Shown: piece by piece, positions 7,950 to 18,976 of the stretch | How positions within the stretch are numbered: the stretch's first letter is position 1 | Layout: each line of letters begins with the position of its first letter | Assembly (NCBI RefSeq): GCF_046159835.1 | Contig: NZ_JBJXCY010000002.1 | Location: 1 to 64,000 of the forward strand | Source: JACKJK01 sp046159835 | GTDB taxonomy: Bacteria > Pseudomonadota > Alphaproteobacteria > Rhizobiales > Tepidamorphaceae | DNA length: 64,000 bases | Direction: 5' to 3' | Notes under the pieces: model-generated | Databases searched by the model: none | Seen by the model: only the letters and a program-made list of their open reading frames with translations | Told to the model about the DNA's origin: nothing | Position numbers and translations under genes: made by a program

Positions 7950-8954
7950 TTAGATGCTAAGCGACTGATAAAGCGATAGTTCTTCCTTCGGCTTATTGCC
8001 GTAGTGGGCAAGCCATCCGGTCGAATTCAGCTCACCATATGAGCGCAAAAAAGTAAGACGCCTCATATCGTCATCCGGATCGAGGTTCGATAGTTCGTCC
8101 AGCAAGTCGATATTGATTTGGTCGGCTATGGTTCTGAGGGAACGGTCTTTGCTCGAGTACAGGGTCGGGTGGCCAAAGAGCGTAAGGCAGCATTGTATGA
8201 ACTTGACCATTTCCAGATCTGGCGACGTTTCGTTTTTGTCCATCTTGCCCGTCGCATGGAAGGTGACTGGCCGTTCCAGGCAGAAGGCGTAAATCTCCAT
8301 CAATCGCAGGAGGAGAAAGTTCTCAGGTTTCTGGCGCGTCAATTCCGAATTGATCGCCGTCAGGTTCAATTTCAATGCGTTGAGATGAATGGCGGCTGTG
8401 CCTTCATGACAGCGGATAGCAGTTTCTATGTAATTGCTGTGATCCTTGGACGTGAAGCTTTGCAGTGCCTGAGTAAACTGGACATGCTCACTGATCGCCA
8501 AAGCGACACGCTCATACCTGTTTTCGCTAAGCATATCCTGCAGGACGTTGCGGTGCTCCTTACGATCCACCCAGAGATCTGCATATCGCCACGCAGCAAG
8601 CCATGCGCGGGCGACAGCCAATCTGAGTTGTCGGGACGGTTGGTCCTGATCCAAGCCCAGTATCAGCCGTAGCAGCTTGGTGTGCAGTTCGGTCTCGATC
8701 CCACTACCGCTATCCGGATCACGCCACACGGCAGGCATCGTTCGACGATAACGCTCGTCCGTTTCCGGCGTCTGCAACGCGTAAGCATTAAGTTTCTTCA
8801 AGGCCGCTCTAACTGGCGATTCTGGGCGGGGCTCAGTGCGTTTCCCATAGACCCAGTTAAAGACAAGCCATGGGGGATAAACCTCCGGAAACCCTGACAG
8901 GCGATGAAACCCGTTCGGATTCCCGGTCCATTGGCTGTAGTCGATGGAGCTCAT
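7950..8954 (-). CDS. Unknown 334-aa protein translationally coupled to the integrase
   Basis: I do not recognise this protein. It is soluble, mixed helical, rich in charged residues, with no signal peptide or membrane segment. A Trp-rich region (LAVARAWLAAWRYADLWVDRKEH, about 107-130) and a His/Asn-rich middle are visible, but no catalytic motif I can name. Its start overlaps the integrase stop by ATGA, so it is made with the integrase. Being attached to the integrase on the island suggests either a role in integration or an accessory trait of the element. The reading frame is intact and codon use looks normal. Confidence 0.75.
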   Translation of the reverse strand: MSSIDYSQWTGNPNGFHRLSGFPEVYPPWLVFNWVYGKRTEPRPESPVRAALKKLNAYALQTPETDERYRRTMPAVWRDPDSGSGIETELHTKLLRLILGLDQDQPSRQLRLAVARAWLAAWRYADLWVDRKEHRNVLQDMLSENRYERVALAISEHVQFTQALQSFTSKDHSNYIETAIRCHEGTAAIHLNALKLNLTAINSELTRQKPENFLLLRLMEIYAFCLERPVTFHATGKMDKNETSPDLEMVKFIQCCLTLFGHPTLYSSKDRSLRTIADQINIDLLDELSNLDPDDDMRRLTFLRSYGELNSTGWLAHYGNKPKEELSLYQSLSI

Positions 8955-10228
8955 TTGCGAGATGTGGCTCTATTAGTGCCATTAGAGCCAGCTAAGCCGG
9001 CAGCAATGCGTTCGCCAAGCTCATCGGAGAGCGAGCGGATCGGATCCATGTCCCTGTTCACGTAGCGGCTGGTCATCGAGATATTGGCGTGCCGCAGCAG
9101 ATGCCCGATCAGGAAAGCGTTCCCGCCGCTGCGCGCCGCGAATGTGCCGACCGTGTGCCGCAGGTCATGCAAACGCACATCCGGAATTTGCGCGTGATGG
9201 CGAACACGCTGCCATGCATTCTCGACCACTTCTTTCGCGAGGTGCCTTTGAGGGTCGCGGACGCGCGGCAGAACGAAGGGCGAGTCCTCGAACTGCAGTA
9301 TGCCCTCAAGAATCTTTGCTGTGGCTTCGTTCATCGGATGCAATGCGCGGCCACCACCCTTTCGCGCGGGAAGCGACAAGGTGCGCGCATCAAGATCGAC
9401 ATGACGCCACTCGAGCGTGAGAACTTCGGAGAGGCGCGCGCCGGTGAAGAGCAGAAGGCGGATAGCCGCGAGCACGAATGGATCGACCGGAGTGCGTCGA
9501 GTTTCGACATCCTTGGGAAGATGCTTTTGCTTCGACGCTGGCGCCTTGATCGCCCATGGCAAACCGAGCTTCTCTGCTTCGTTCAGGACAGCGCCAAGAC
9601 GTGTTAGCTCCTGATCGTCCAAGAAACGATCCCGATGGTTTTCCTTGTAGCGCTTAATACCGCGCACTGGATTGCTGAACTCCGATCGCATGCCCCACGC
9701 CTCGGCACAATTGAAAGCCTTGGAAATGACCGACAGCACGTAATTTGCCTGTCTTGGTATGGATGCCATTCCACTATGCAGCTTAGCGACATCCGCGCGT
9801 GTAACAGCGTCAGCGGGCAGTGTCCCAATCTTCGGCAGGATGATGCGTTGGACAAGATCACGGATGGTGGCCTGCGTGGACGGCGCATTATGCCGCTCGA
9901 CGTGATCGATGAGGTATTTGTCGAATAGGTCTTTGACCTTGGGAGCCGTCCGTTTCTGCACCTTAAGCGCGATTGGATCCCGATTCTTGGAAACATCGAC
10001 GAGCAACTCGCGCGCACACTTTCTAGCTTGATCAACGGTCAGCGTTCCGTAGCGACCCAGCGTCATCCGTCGAGAGCGTCCATGGCTGTTGCGATACTGG
10101 AGCACAAACGACTTCGTTCCCGATGGCAGCACCAGTAGCCCAAACCCGGCCACGGCGCTGTCCCACACGATCCGTCGTTTCCCATCGGCTTTTTCGGTAT
10201 CGACAATCCGTTTACTGAGGTTAGGCAT
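8951..10228 (-). CDS. Tyrosine-family site-specific integrase
   Basis: 425 residues from ATG 10228, the start that matches the family's usual N-terminus (LSKRIVDTEKADGKRRIVWD); the frame allows a start as far up as 10294. An arm-type DNA-binding region (1-85, GFGLLVLPSGTKSFVLQYRN), a SAM-like core-binding domain (about 95-190) and a catalytic domain are present. Catalytic residues: Arg265 in GARLSEVL, Lys290, His354 and Arg357 in LHDLRHT, His380 in HANISMTSRY and Tyr389 nucleophile. It catalyses integration at the tRNA-Thr 3' end 195 bases away. It overlaps the downstream unknown gene by ATGA. Confidence 0.93.
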   Translation of the reverse strand: MPNLSKRIVDTEKADGKRRIVWDSAVAGFGLLVLPSGTKSFVLQYRNSHGRSRRMTLGRYGTLTVDQARKCARELLVDVSKNRDPIALKVQKRTAPKVKDLFDKYLIDHVERHNAPSTQATIRDLVQRIILPKIGTLPADAVTRADVAKLHSGMASIPRQANYVLSVISKAFNCAEAWGMRSEFSNPVRGIKRYKENHRDRFLDDQELTRLGAVLNEAEKLGLPWAIKAPASKQKHLPKDVETRRTPVDPFVLAAIRLLLFTGARLSEVLTLEWRHVDLDARTLSLPARKGGGRALHPMNEATAKILEGILQFEDSPFVLPRVRDPQRHLAKEVVENAWQRVRHHAQIPDVRLHDLRHTVGTFAARSGGNAFLIGHLLRHANISMTSRYVNRDMDPIRSLSDELGERIAAGLAGSNGTNRATSRK

Positions 10229-10422
10229 GGCTGGCTCACTGTGGTCGATCATCGCAAATCGCGACGCACCCAAAGTGCCATGTTTTGTCAGCACAGTGTC
10301 AGCAATTGAGTGCGAAACACAGCGTAGTGGATAGCAATGTGGAAAACTCAGATTAGATAATTGGATAAAGAAAACAGAACGTTACGCGCACAAACCAGCA
10401 AAGCCGCGTACTAGCATGCAGC

Positions 10423-10469
10423 GATTTGTAATCAGGGGGTCGCGGGTTCGACTCCTGCAGCCGGCACCA
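10423..10469 (+). tRNA. Displaced 3' fragment of tRNA-Thr(TGT), attachment-site half
   Basis: The 47 bases from GATTTGTAATCAGG through the T-arm (GGGTTCGACTCC) to GCCGGC-A-CCA are the anticodon loop, variable loop, T-arm and 3' acceptor strand of a threonine tRNA with anticodon TGT. The sequence just before 10423 does not continue the anticodon stem or the D-arm, so the tRNA is not functional. This is the expected copy left at the distal end of an element that integrated into the tRNA 3' end. From 10470 to 10736 I see no gene. Confidence 0.85.
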
Positions 10470-10736
10470 GCCATTCCGTCAGCTTTGCATCAATGCGTTC
10501 GGTCCTCTGGGAGCCTTGTCCAACCCGTGGGTGACGGCTGCCGAGTGACCTGGTCGCGCGTCCCCCGTTCCAGACCGGATCGCCATCAGGCTGATGGCTC
10601 GAATAATCGGGTTCCGGTAATGCGCAGTTGATTCCAGTCGCATCAATGGGGGCCGAGACACACGCCGCGATCACTCCCGCGATTGTCCCCGCCTTGGGCG
10701 ATGGAACCAAATTTCGCCCAATCCCATTTCATCAGC

Positions 10737-11045
10737 ATGGAAACGCGCATTTACCTGTTGAAGCCTGTTGCAGAGGCCAACGACCCGCAGTGGGACCTCG
10801 CCTCGAACCGCGGCGAAGTCTGGGTTCGCGCCCATTCGCCTGCGGACGCGCGGGTGGTCGCCAGCGAGGCGGAAATCGACTTTCTCGACATTGATGCAAA
10901 GCCTGCGCACGGAACCACGACAGAGTTCGCCAGCGCCTTCCGCAACATCAAGCTCTATGAGGCCCTCGAGTGGCACGGCGACGAGTATCCCGCCAATGGC
11001 CCGCGCGAGGTCGTGGCCGGACTGGACAGCACGTCCACCAGGTAG
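10737..11045 (+). CDS. Small hypothetical protein, first gene right of the island
   Basis: 102 residues from ATG 10737 (METRIYLLKP); the frame opens 54 bases earlier but that N-terminus looks non-coding. The pattern is one compact alpha/beta domain with a basic-aromatic core (GEVWVRAHSPADARVVASEAE, then YEALEWHGDEYPANGPREVV). I believe it is a conserved hypothetical of proteobacteria with no known activity. It lies 44 bases before the DUF421 gene in the same direction and may share its transcript. Confidence 0.65.
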   Translation: METRIYLLKPVAEANDPQWDLASNRGEVWVRAHSPADARVVASEAEIDFLDIDAKPAHGTTTEFASAFRNIKLYEALEWHGDEYPANGPREVVAGLDSTSTR

Positions 11046-11089
11046 GCGCGGCTCCGGCGAAACCGAATTGACGAACGAGTGTATGTGAT

Positions 11090-11626
11090 ATGGAACCGGC
11101 TCAGACTTGGTTATCGGAGCCAGACCGCCTGCTCCACATAGCCGCTTCCTGCGCGGTGTTATTCTTCTACATCGTGGCGCTGACCAGGCTTTCGGGTAAG
11201 CGCACCACGGCAAACCTCAATAATTTCGACTGGATCATCACCGTAGGAATCGGCTCGCTGATGGCCTCCGGGATCCTCCTGCGCAACGTATCCATGCTGG
11301 ACGCGATTCTGGCGGTCGCTGTGCTGGCCGCGCTGCAATGGCTGACCACGTGGGCTGCGATGAAATCGCGGCGGATCGCGAGGCTGGTGAAGTCGGAACC
11401 GCGCATCCTGCTGGAGAATGGCACGCTGCATACCGCCGCCGTCTCCAGCGAACGCATCTCGCGGGAGGAAGTCGACTCCGCCCTTCGGCGCGCAGGGCTT
11501 CCCGATCGCGGCGATGCCGCATGGGTCGTCATCGAGAATAACGGCGAACTGTCGGTCATCGCGCGCGACAAGAAGGCCGCGACCGGCAATGCCCTGCTTC
11601 GCGAACTGACCGAACGAACCGGATAG
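11090..11626 (+). CDS. DUF421 (YetF-like) membrane protein
   Basis: 178 residues. Three hydrophobic segments at about 15-35, 48-65 and 68-88 are followed by a soluble C-terminal domain, the layout of YetF/DUF421. Family motifs visible: TRLSGKRTTANLNNFDWIITVGIGS, EPRILLENG, ISREEVDSALRRAGL and AWVVIENNGELSVI. Function is not established; members are often in stress or sporulation regulons. A Crp-like regulator follows after 21 bases in the same direction. Confidence 0.85.
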   Translation: MEPAQTWLSEPDRLLHIAASCAVLFFYIVALTRLSGKRTTANLNNFDWIITVGIGSLMASGILLRNVSMLDAILAVAVLAALQWLTTWAAMKSRRIARLVKSEPRILLENGTLHTAAVSSERISREEVDSALRRAGLPDRGDAAWVVIENNGELSVIARDKKAATGNALLRELTERTG

Positions 11627-11647
11627 ACCGACCATAGGACCTGTCTC

Positions 11648-12454
11648 ATGACCGCGAACCATGATCGACCTGAAACGGAGACGACAAACGGCCTGAACGA
11701 GGCGCTGATCGCGACCACGCGCGCCCGGCTTGCCGAGGATGACCACACCGGCATGGTCGGGCGACTGGAAGGCCACCTGTGGGATCGCCTGCGCGAGGCG
11801 TGCAGCGACATCCGGCTCGTTGGCCCGAAGGAGTATCTTTCAAGGGCTGGTGAACCGATCACACAGAGCGCCCTTCTCCTCGACGGCATCATGGTGCGCA
11901 GCATCGCCCCTAGCAGCGCACGTCCTGAAAACCAGTTGATGGTGGCGATCCAGGTTCCGGGCGATTTCGTCGATCTCCATGGACTGCCGCTCGGGCGCCT
12001 TGACCACGACGTCCGCACCCTGACGGCATCTCGCGTCGCGTTCTTCCCCCATGATGCTCTCGAGGAGATCATGGAAGACGTCGAAGACGCCCGCGCGCTC
12101 TGGGAACTGACGATGATCGACGCCGCGATCCACCGGCACTGGACCTATCGAAGCGGGCGCCTGCGGGCGCTGGCGTCAATGGCCGATTTCCTGTGCGAGT
12201 ACGACCTGCGCATGCAGCAGGCCGGTCGCGTTGTGGAAGACCGGCTGCCATTGCCGCTCATGCAGGCCGACCTGGCCGAGGTCACCGGCCTGTCCAAGGT
12301 CCATGTCAGTCGCGTCCTGAAGGACCTGCGTGATGCCGGCCTTTGCACGGTTCGCAATGGCGTAGCGGAAATCCACGACCGGCCCGGCCTGCGAAAGATC
12401 GCGGGATACGACCCGGCCTACCTCTACCTGCCAGAGTCCGCTCCGGTCGAGTGA
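11648..12454 (+). CDS. Crp/Fnr family transcriptional regulator
   Basis: 268 residues: a divergent cyclic-nucleotide-like barrel (about 50-145, with VPGDFVDLHGLPLGRLDHDV), dimer helix, and a C-terminal winged helix (about 190-245) with QADLAEVTGLSKVHVSRVLKDL. No Fnr cysteine cluster is present. This is the type of Crp-like regulator common in alphaproteobacteria whose ligand is unknown. Its 3' end overlaps the end of the convergent NodS-like gene by 31 bases, so transcription of the two may interfere. Confidence 0.88.
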   Translation: MTANHDRPETETTNGLNEALIATTRARLAEDDHTGMVGRLEGHLWDRLREACSDIRLVGPKEYLSRAGEPITQSALLLDGIMVRSIAPSSARPENQLMVAIQVPGDFVDLHGLPLGRLDHDVRTLTASRVAFFPHDALEEIMEDVEDARALWELTMIDAAIHRHWTYRSGRLRALASMADFLCEYDLRMQQAGRVVEDRLPLPLMQADLAEVTGLSKVHVSRVLKDLRDAGLCTVRNGVAEIHDRPGLRKIAGYDPAYLYLPESAPVE

Positions 12455-13026
12455 CCGGTCCGCGACGAGAACAGCGTGGCAATCCAGGTATCGCCGGCAC
12501 ACCGCGTGATCGCATGTTCCGGCCGCGCTTCGCGGAGTGCCGTTAGGAGCTGGTGTTCCACGTCGCTGGCGGTCAGCGTCGTCTGCGTGTCGCCGGTGTA
12601 GCCCGCGACGAGGCAATCCCCGCCGGGTGAGAGATCACGGACAACGCAGGCAATGGTGCACGCCAGTGCCTCTTCCTCCAGGTAGTAGAGAACTTCCGAC
12701 AGCACGATCAGGTCCCACGGCCCCTCGGGCCAGTCCTGCGGAACCGCGGCGACTTCAAAGCGGGCATTGGAGATATGGCGCGCCCTCGCCCGTTCGATGG
12801 CGGTTGGCGCAAAGTCCAGTCCAAGCAAGGTTTCGCTGCGGTGCGCGATCTGCGCGCTCATGACGCCAATGGAACAGCCGACTTCCAGGACGCGGCCATA
12901 TCTGGCGCGCGGGAGCAGTGCGAGGCAGCGGGCATACTTGTCTGCTTCGTAGGCACTGGTCTCGTAGCCCCACGGGTCCGGATTCTCCCGGTAGAGATGG
13001 TCGAAGGAGGCAGCGTCGCGGGTCAT
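12424..13026 (-). CDS. NodS-like SAM-dependent methyltransferase
   Basis: 200 residues. The N-terminal SFDHLYRENPDPWGYETSAYE followed by SAM motif I VLEVGCSIGVMSAQIA (about 46-61) and IVLSEVLYYLEEEALA is the NodS family pattern. NodS itself N-methylates the deacetylated glucosamine of Nod factors. This copy is last in an eight-gene minus-strand operon and its start overlaps the PIG-L deacetylase stop (ATGA), the same deacetylate-then-methylate order as NodB/NodS. Substrate unknown; a sugar or amine acceptor is inferred. Confidence 0.85.
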   Translation of the reverse strand: MTRDAASFDHLYRENPDPWGYETSAYEADKYARCLALLPRARYGRVLEVGCSIGVMSAQIAHRSETLLGLDFAPTAIERARARHISNARFEVAAVPQDWPEGPWDLIVLSEVLYYLEEEALACTIACVVRDLSPGGDCLVAGYTGDTQTTLTASDVEHQLLTALREARPEHAITRCAGDTWIATLFSSRTGHSTGADSGR

Positions 13027-13730
13027 GCCGGTATGAAGATCTCGTCGGCCTCGACGAAATGCTGCGCGAGGTCGCGCGGCATCCGGAAGCCTTCGGGATC
13101 ATCCGCGATCAGCCCGGTCATCTGCGAGCCGTGGGCAGCGATGGCACGTGCCTTGATGAAGCGGTAATCGGCGGTTGGAAAGCGGAGCATTCCCTCGCTG
13201 GACGCGCCTTCCACCGGCGTCTGCACGCGGCCCCAGACCGGGCAACCGAACAGCTTCGGGATTCGCTTTCGGCTCGCCAACCACTCACCGAGCCGCCAGA
13301 CGCGCTGGTGGTCGGGGTGCGGGTCTCCGTTCCATGTCGTCCAGATGGCGGTGACGTCGAAGAACAGCGTGGAAATTCGCCGGCCGATGGTTCCAAACGC
13401 TTCCGCGCTGTCTGGCGCAGCCATGTCCGGATAGCCCAGCCAGACAATCGTGCCCCGGTCCCCGGTCAGGACCGAGACCGCATCGGCCAGTTCCCGGCGG
13501 CGCAGCGCCGAGAGTACATGCGGAGGATGGGTGCGCGAATTGGGATGCGAGCGTGCGCCGTCCGTCACCATCACGACATGAACCTGCCGCCCGGCACTTG
13601 AGGCTGCGGCGATCGCCCCGCCCATTGCGAGGGATTCATCGTCCGGATGGGGTACAAGCGCAAGGACATCGCCACTGCCCGCCAGTTGCTCAAGCGTGGC
13701 CGTCGGGGCATGCCGTGCGCGCGCCGCCAT
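13023..13730 (-). CDS. PIG-L (LmbE) family deacetylase
   Basis: 235 residues from ATG 13730, five bases after the upstream stop; a GTG 18 bases earlier would overlap that stop. The metal-binding motifs HPDDE (LVPHPDDESLAMGGA) and the late HPDH (GDPHPDHQRVW) of PIG-L/LmbE zinc deacetylases are intact. Such enzymes remove acetyl groups from N-acetylglucosamine-type sugars. It lies between an acyl-CoA dehydrogenase and a NodS-like methyltransferase in one operon, suggesting modification of an amino sugar made by the operon's glycosyltransferases. Confidence 0.9.
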   Translation of the reverse strand: MAARARHAPTATLEQLAGSGDVLALVPHPDDESLAMGGAIAAASSAGRQVHVVMVTDGARSHPNSRTHPPHVLSALRRRELADAVSVLTGDRGTIVWLGYPDMAAPDSAEAFGTIGRRISTLFFDVTAIWTTWNGDPHPDHQRVWRLGEWLASRKRIPKLFGCPVWGRVQTPVEGASSEGMLRFPTADYRFIKARAIAAHGSQMTGLIADDPEGFRMPRDLAQHFVEADEIFIPA

Positions 13731-13735
13731 TCGGG

Positions 13736-14833
13736 TCAGCTGGACCACAGCGGACCCCAAGTCTCGCCGATTCCGGTTTCGGCGTCGCAGAGGGTCTTGC
13801 CGGCCAGCCGCAGCTTCCCGTCGAGATCGGCCTGCCGCAGGAAGAACGCGAGGTCGCGGCGAACACGCTCGACCGGTTGGCCGACCGCGAAGCTGCGCGC
13901 GCCCAGTGCCCTGTCGGCGATGGAGATGCCTTCCACGCACGCGGCCTCCACGGCTTCGCGCGCCATCAGCACCAGTGCCACCTCGCTTGGCCCGGCGCCG
14001 GGGGCCTCGATGCGCGCCGCGGCATCCTCGACCAGCAGACGCGCACCATGGGCAAGGCCCGCGATCCGCGCGACACGATGAAGCTGCGCCTCGGTAGCAC
14101 CGTCCCCGAACGCTGCAACGGCGCTGCGCACCTCTTCGGCCAGCAGTTCGAGCCCGCCGACATGCAGCGCGACATAACGCCAGACACCACCCTGAAAGTG
14201 CGGCTCGCGTTCGTAGTCGCAGGGCTGCCCCAGCGGTTCGGCATCTATACCGGTGAAATCGTAGCTGCCTGACGCCGTGGCCCGCATGCCGGTGGTGTTC
14301 CAGCTGCTTGCATCTGCCCTTTCACCGGCTTCGACGGGCGCGAGCGCCATCTGCGTGCCGTCCGGGGTGGCAGCCGTCACCAGTGCACACCCGATGGTGC
14401 CAAGACCGGACGTGAAGCTCTTGCCACCGGTCAGGCCGAGGGCTGCATCCGGTGAATGAGCACCTTCCAAAGGTTTCGCACCGTTGGCACCCCACACGCC
14501 GTAGATCACGCCACGCGAAGCAGCGGCGAAATGGGCGTCACGCTGCGCCGATGTTCCGTAGACTGCGATCAGCCGTAGCGCGTTCATGTGTCCTTCGACC
14601 AGGCGGCCGACGGACAGGTTCGCCCGGCCGATCCGGCGCAGGAGGGTCACGCGCTCGATGACGGGCGTACGCGGGTCACACAGGTCGCCCAGCATGCCGG
14701 AGCGCACCATCAGCGCCATGTCGTGTGACAGGTTGCGGATGCCGGCATCGACCTCCTGTGCGTGGCGGGCAATTGTCGCCAGCGCGTCTGCCGGCGACAA
14801 CGACGGATCGGGCGGCTTGAATGCGGCTGTCAT
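13736..14833 (-). CDS. Acyl-CoA dehydrogenase family protein
   Basis: 365 residues from ATG 14833, which overlaps the glycosyltransferase stop (ATGA); the frame continues upstream only as shadow. The fold-level pattern is acyl-CoA dehydrogenase: GVIYGVWGANG at the middle-domain substrate loop, LTGGKSFTSGLG, and a helical C-terminal domain with RIAGLAHGARLLVEDAAAR. It is shorter than standard members (about 380-400) and I cannot identify the catalytic glutamate with confidence. It may desaturate an acyl chain, possibly one attached to the operon's product (inference). Confidence 0.82.
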   Translation of the reverse strand: MTAAFKPPDPSLSPADALATIARHAQEVDAGIRNLSHDMALMVRSGMLGDLCDPRTPVIERVTLLRRIGRANLSVGRLVEGHMNALRLIAVYGTSAQRDAHFAAASRGVIYGVWGANGAKPLEGAHSPDAALGLTGGKSFTSGLGTIGCALVTAATPDGTQMALAPVEAGERADASSWNTTGMRATASGSYDFTGIDAEPLGQPCDYEREPHFQGGVWRYVALHVGGLELLAEEVRSAVAAFGDGATEAQLHRVARIAGLAHGARLLVEDAAARIEAPGAGPSEVALVLMAREAVEAACVEGISIADRALGARSFAVGQPVERVRRDLAFFLRQADLDGKLRLAGKTLCDAETGIGETWGPLWSS

Positions 14834-15863
14834 GCGATTTGCCTTTCGGGTAGCGGCGGCTGCGCACCGAGAGCGGTGGCGAGCAGCGGCAGTTCCCGGC
14901 GGAGATCCGACAGCCGCATGCGTGTCCGACGCAGATCGGCGCGCCCGGCCTCGACCGTAGCCCATGTCCGCGTGAAGTCGCGATGCGCCATGCGCTGCCG
15001 CAGATCACCGCGCAACCGGTTGCGAAGGATGGTCTGGGCAGCCGGTTCGAGAAGCTCGTCGACCAGCGGATTGGCGTCTTTTATTCGAGAGGACAATGCA
15101 TCAGCCATGCCGCCGGGCGCGCGGCCATCCAGCCGGCAGGTCGTCGTCACCTGCACGCGCGCGGAATGACGGACCCGAAAGCCGCATCGTTCGGCAAGAT
15201 CGGCCAGCGCACGGTCCTCCCCGCAGCGCAGGTCGGCAAAGCCGCCAAGCGCCTCGTAGTGCGAAAGCCGAAGGGCGAGGCTTGCGCCCGCAGCGTTGAG
15301 GTGCGTCGGCTCCGGGTCCCAAGGCACCGGATCGAGAAGGCACCGCGCGGCAATCGTCAGCGCCATGTACTCCCCTTCAAGGGATCCGGAATTTGCGATC
15401 TCGGCGGGCAGGATCGCCGCTTCTTCCGGATCGGGAAGCACCGTGCCGCAGACAAGGTCCGCCCGGCCGAGTTCTGACAGGTTTGCATCGACCCAGTCGC
15501 GCGCCACCCTGGAATCGGCATCACTGACCATCACGGCCGCACGCTGCGAAAGACGGGAGCGGCAGGCGTTCACCGCAATGCGCCGCGCACGGCCAACCCC
15601 GCTGTCTGCTGGCGGCGAGCGATCATCGACCACGATGCCACTGGCACCGGACGAACGAAACCAGTCCACGGTGCGGGTGAAGGTGTCATCGTGGGACCCG
15701 TTGACGACCACGACGATGCCGCCGCGACCGCGCAGGCTCGCGGCAGCCGCATCAAGGCAGGCCGTGATCCGCTCGGCCTCGTTGCGCGCAGGGATGGTCA
15801 CCGCCACGGGCCATGCCGTGGCGGTGCCGAATGCCAGGTGGTGCCGGGATAGATCGGCCATCA

Positions 15864-15864
<1 letters not shown>
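14830..15864 (-). CDS. Glycosyltransferase family 2
   Basis: 344 residues. GT-A features: VAVTIPARNEAERITACLDAA at the N-terminus, DDRSPPADSGVGRARRIAVNA, the metal-binding DADSRV (about 114-119), and NAAGASLALRLSHYEALGGF with CGEDRALADLAERCGF, the acceptor-side block. No membrane segments, so it is a cytoplasmic enzyme. The C-terminal 80 residues are basic and helical and unlike the core family. The start overlaps the catalase stop and the stop overlaps the acyl-CoA dehydrogenase start. Confidence 0.88.
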
Positions 15865-17924
<2,060 letters not shown>

Positions 17925-17947
17925 GGTCTCGTTCCTCTCAGGAAGGG

Positions 17948-18976
17948 TCACGCGGTTGCGCGCGTTGCCTGCGGCACGGTTTCAAGCAGCCGTGCCCACT
18001 GCGCCGCGACGTGGGAGAGCCGGAATTCGGGCCGGGGTTCGGCAAACGGTGTCGCCGGCGCGGCGGCACGCCAGTCGGCGATCCGCGCGGCGATGGCATC
18101 AGCGTCTGTGGTGTCGATGCACTGGCCCGGACCGGAGGCGACCTCGTCGTTTGCGCCCAGCCCGCGATGCAGCAGCGCCGCGCAACCAACCGCATTGGCT
18201 TCGGCGATCACCAGTCCGAACGTCTCTGCGAAATGGTCCTGCGGATAGAAGAGGCAGAGCGCCCGGCGCATCCAGTCGATGAGGTCCGGTTGCGACAGCC
18301 GTCCGAGCGGCAGCACGCCCTCGGGGATGCGGCCTGTCGGCCAGTCGAGATAGCCGGGGTCGGCCACTGCCAGCCGCAGGTCGGGAAACCGTATCTTCAA
18401 CCGCTCAAAGCGCTCGAAGACCTGCGCCAGTCCCTTGTGCGGCGAACTGGCAAATAGCAGCAGGTTCGGGTCGCGCGCGGTGCCATCCGGCGCAAGATCG
18501 TCGGCAATCGGATTGTGAACGTGGGTGATCGGCGGCGCGTCGTCGCCGAGCTCGCACTCCAGCCACCGCGCCTGCGAGCGCGACACGCAGATGATGTCCA
18601 CGCCGTGCGCCTTCAGTGCGGGCGCAAGCCGCAGCGTGTGCCGGCCGGGAAAGACATGCAGCCAGACGTGAACACGGGCGTGCGGATGCAGCCGCGCAAG
18701 CTTCGGCGCGACCTTCAACGAGTTGACGACGACGATCCTGTCGGGGTTTTCGGGAAGCGGGCGACGCAGGTCGAGATCGGCGTAGGACACGCCCCCGGCA
18801 ATCTCGACCGGAAGCTGACGCGCCGTCTGCCGCACGCGCACCGGCATGTGCGCGCTGAGGCTTTCGCATACCCGAACGAGCGTTGATTCCGTGCCGCCCA
18901 GCCCGGCGAGCGCGCCCGGCGCGCCGCTATAGGGGCGCGGTGCGACCGGATCGACGAAGGTGACGCCGCCGTTCAT
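17948..18976 (-). CDS. Glycosyltransferase, GT-B fold (family 4/1 like)
   Basis: 342 residues from ATG 18976, which overlaps the upstream GT2 stop (ATGA). N-terminal GLGGTESTLVRVCESLSAHM is the glycine-rich donor loop of GT4-type enzymes; LLLFASSPHKGLAQVFERF and PQDHFAETFGLVIAEANAVGCAALLHRGLG are the sugar-nucleotide and E-x7-E type C-terminal motifs. Cytoplasmic. Substrates unknown. It lies between a GT2 and the catalase in the eight-gene operon. Confidence 0.88.
   Translation of the reverse strand: MNGGVTFVDPVAPRPYSGAPGALAGLGGTESTLVRVCESLSAHMPVRVRQTARQLPVEIAGGVSYADLDLRRPLPENPDRIVVVNSLKVAPKLARLHPHARVHVWLHVFPGRHTLRLAPALKAHGVDIICVSRSQARWLECELGDDAPPITHVHNPIADDLAPDGTARDPNLLLFASSPHKGLAQVFERFERLKIRFPDLRLAVADPGYLDWPTGRIPEGVLPLGRLSQPDLIDWMRRALCLFYPQDHFAETFGLVIAEANAVGCAALLHRGLGANDEVASGPGQCIDTTDADAIAARIADWRAAAPATPFAEPRPEFRLSHVAAQWARLLETVPQATRATA

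Larger units (their letters stand above)
6958..10469. mobile_element. Integrase end of a genomic island inserted in tRNA-Thr(TGT)
   Basis: Four minus-strand genes (tyrosine integrase, co-translated unknown, AlpA/excisionase-like protein, HTH protein) lie beside a displaced 3' fragment of tRNA-Thr at 10423-10469. The fragment is on the plus strand with the integrase to its left, so the element lies to the left and the chromosome resumes at about 10470. Base composition of this stretch looks clearly less GC-rich than the genes after 10.7 kb. The left end, which should carry the complete tRNA-Thr, is not in the window; the true element therefore probably extends beyond 6958 and may include everything from base 1. 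Confidence 0.75.

Noticed and set aside
10432..10710. Minus-strand open frame of 92 codons across the tRNA-Thr fragment
   Set aside because: It ends in the LVPAAGVEPATP peptide, a common artefact of reading the antisense of tRNA 3' ends; it overlaps the tRNA fragment and has no ribosome site.
10703..10728. EcfG-like GGAAC-N17-CATT before the small gene at 10737
   Set aside because: The -10 differs from CGTT and the implied transcript start is within a few bases of the start codon, so it would leave no leader.
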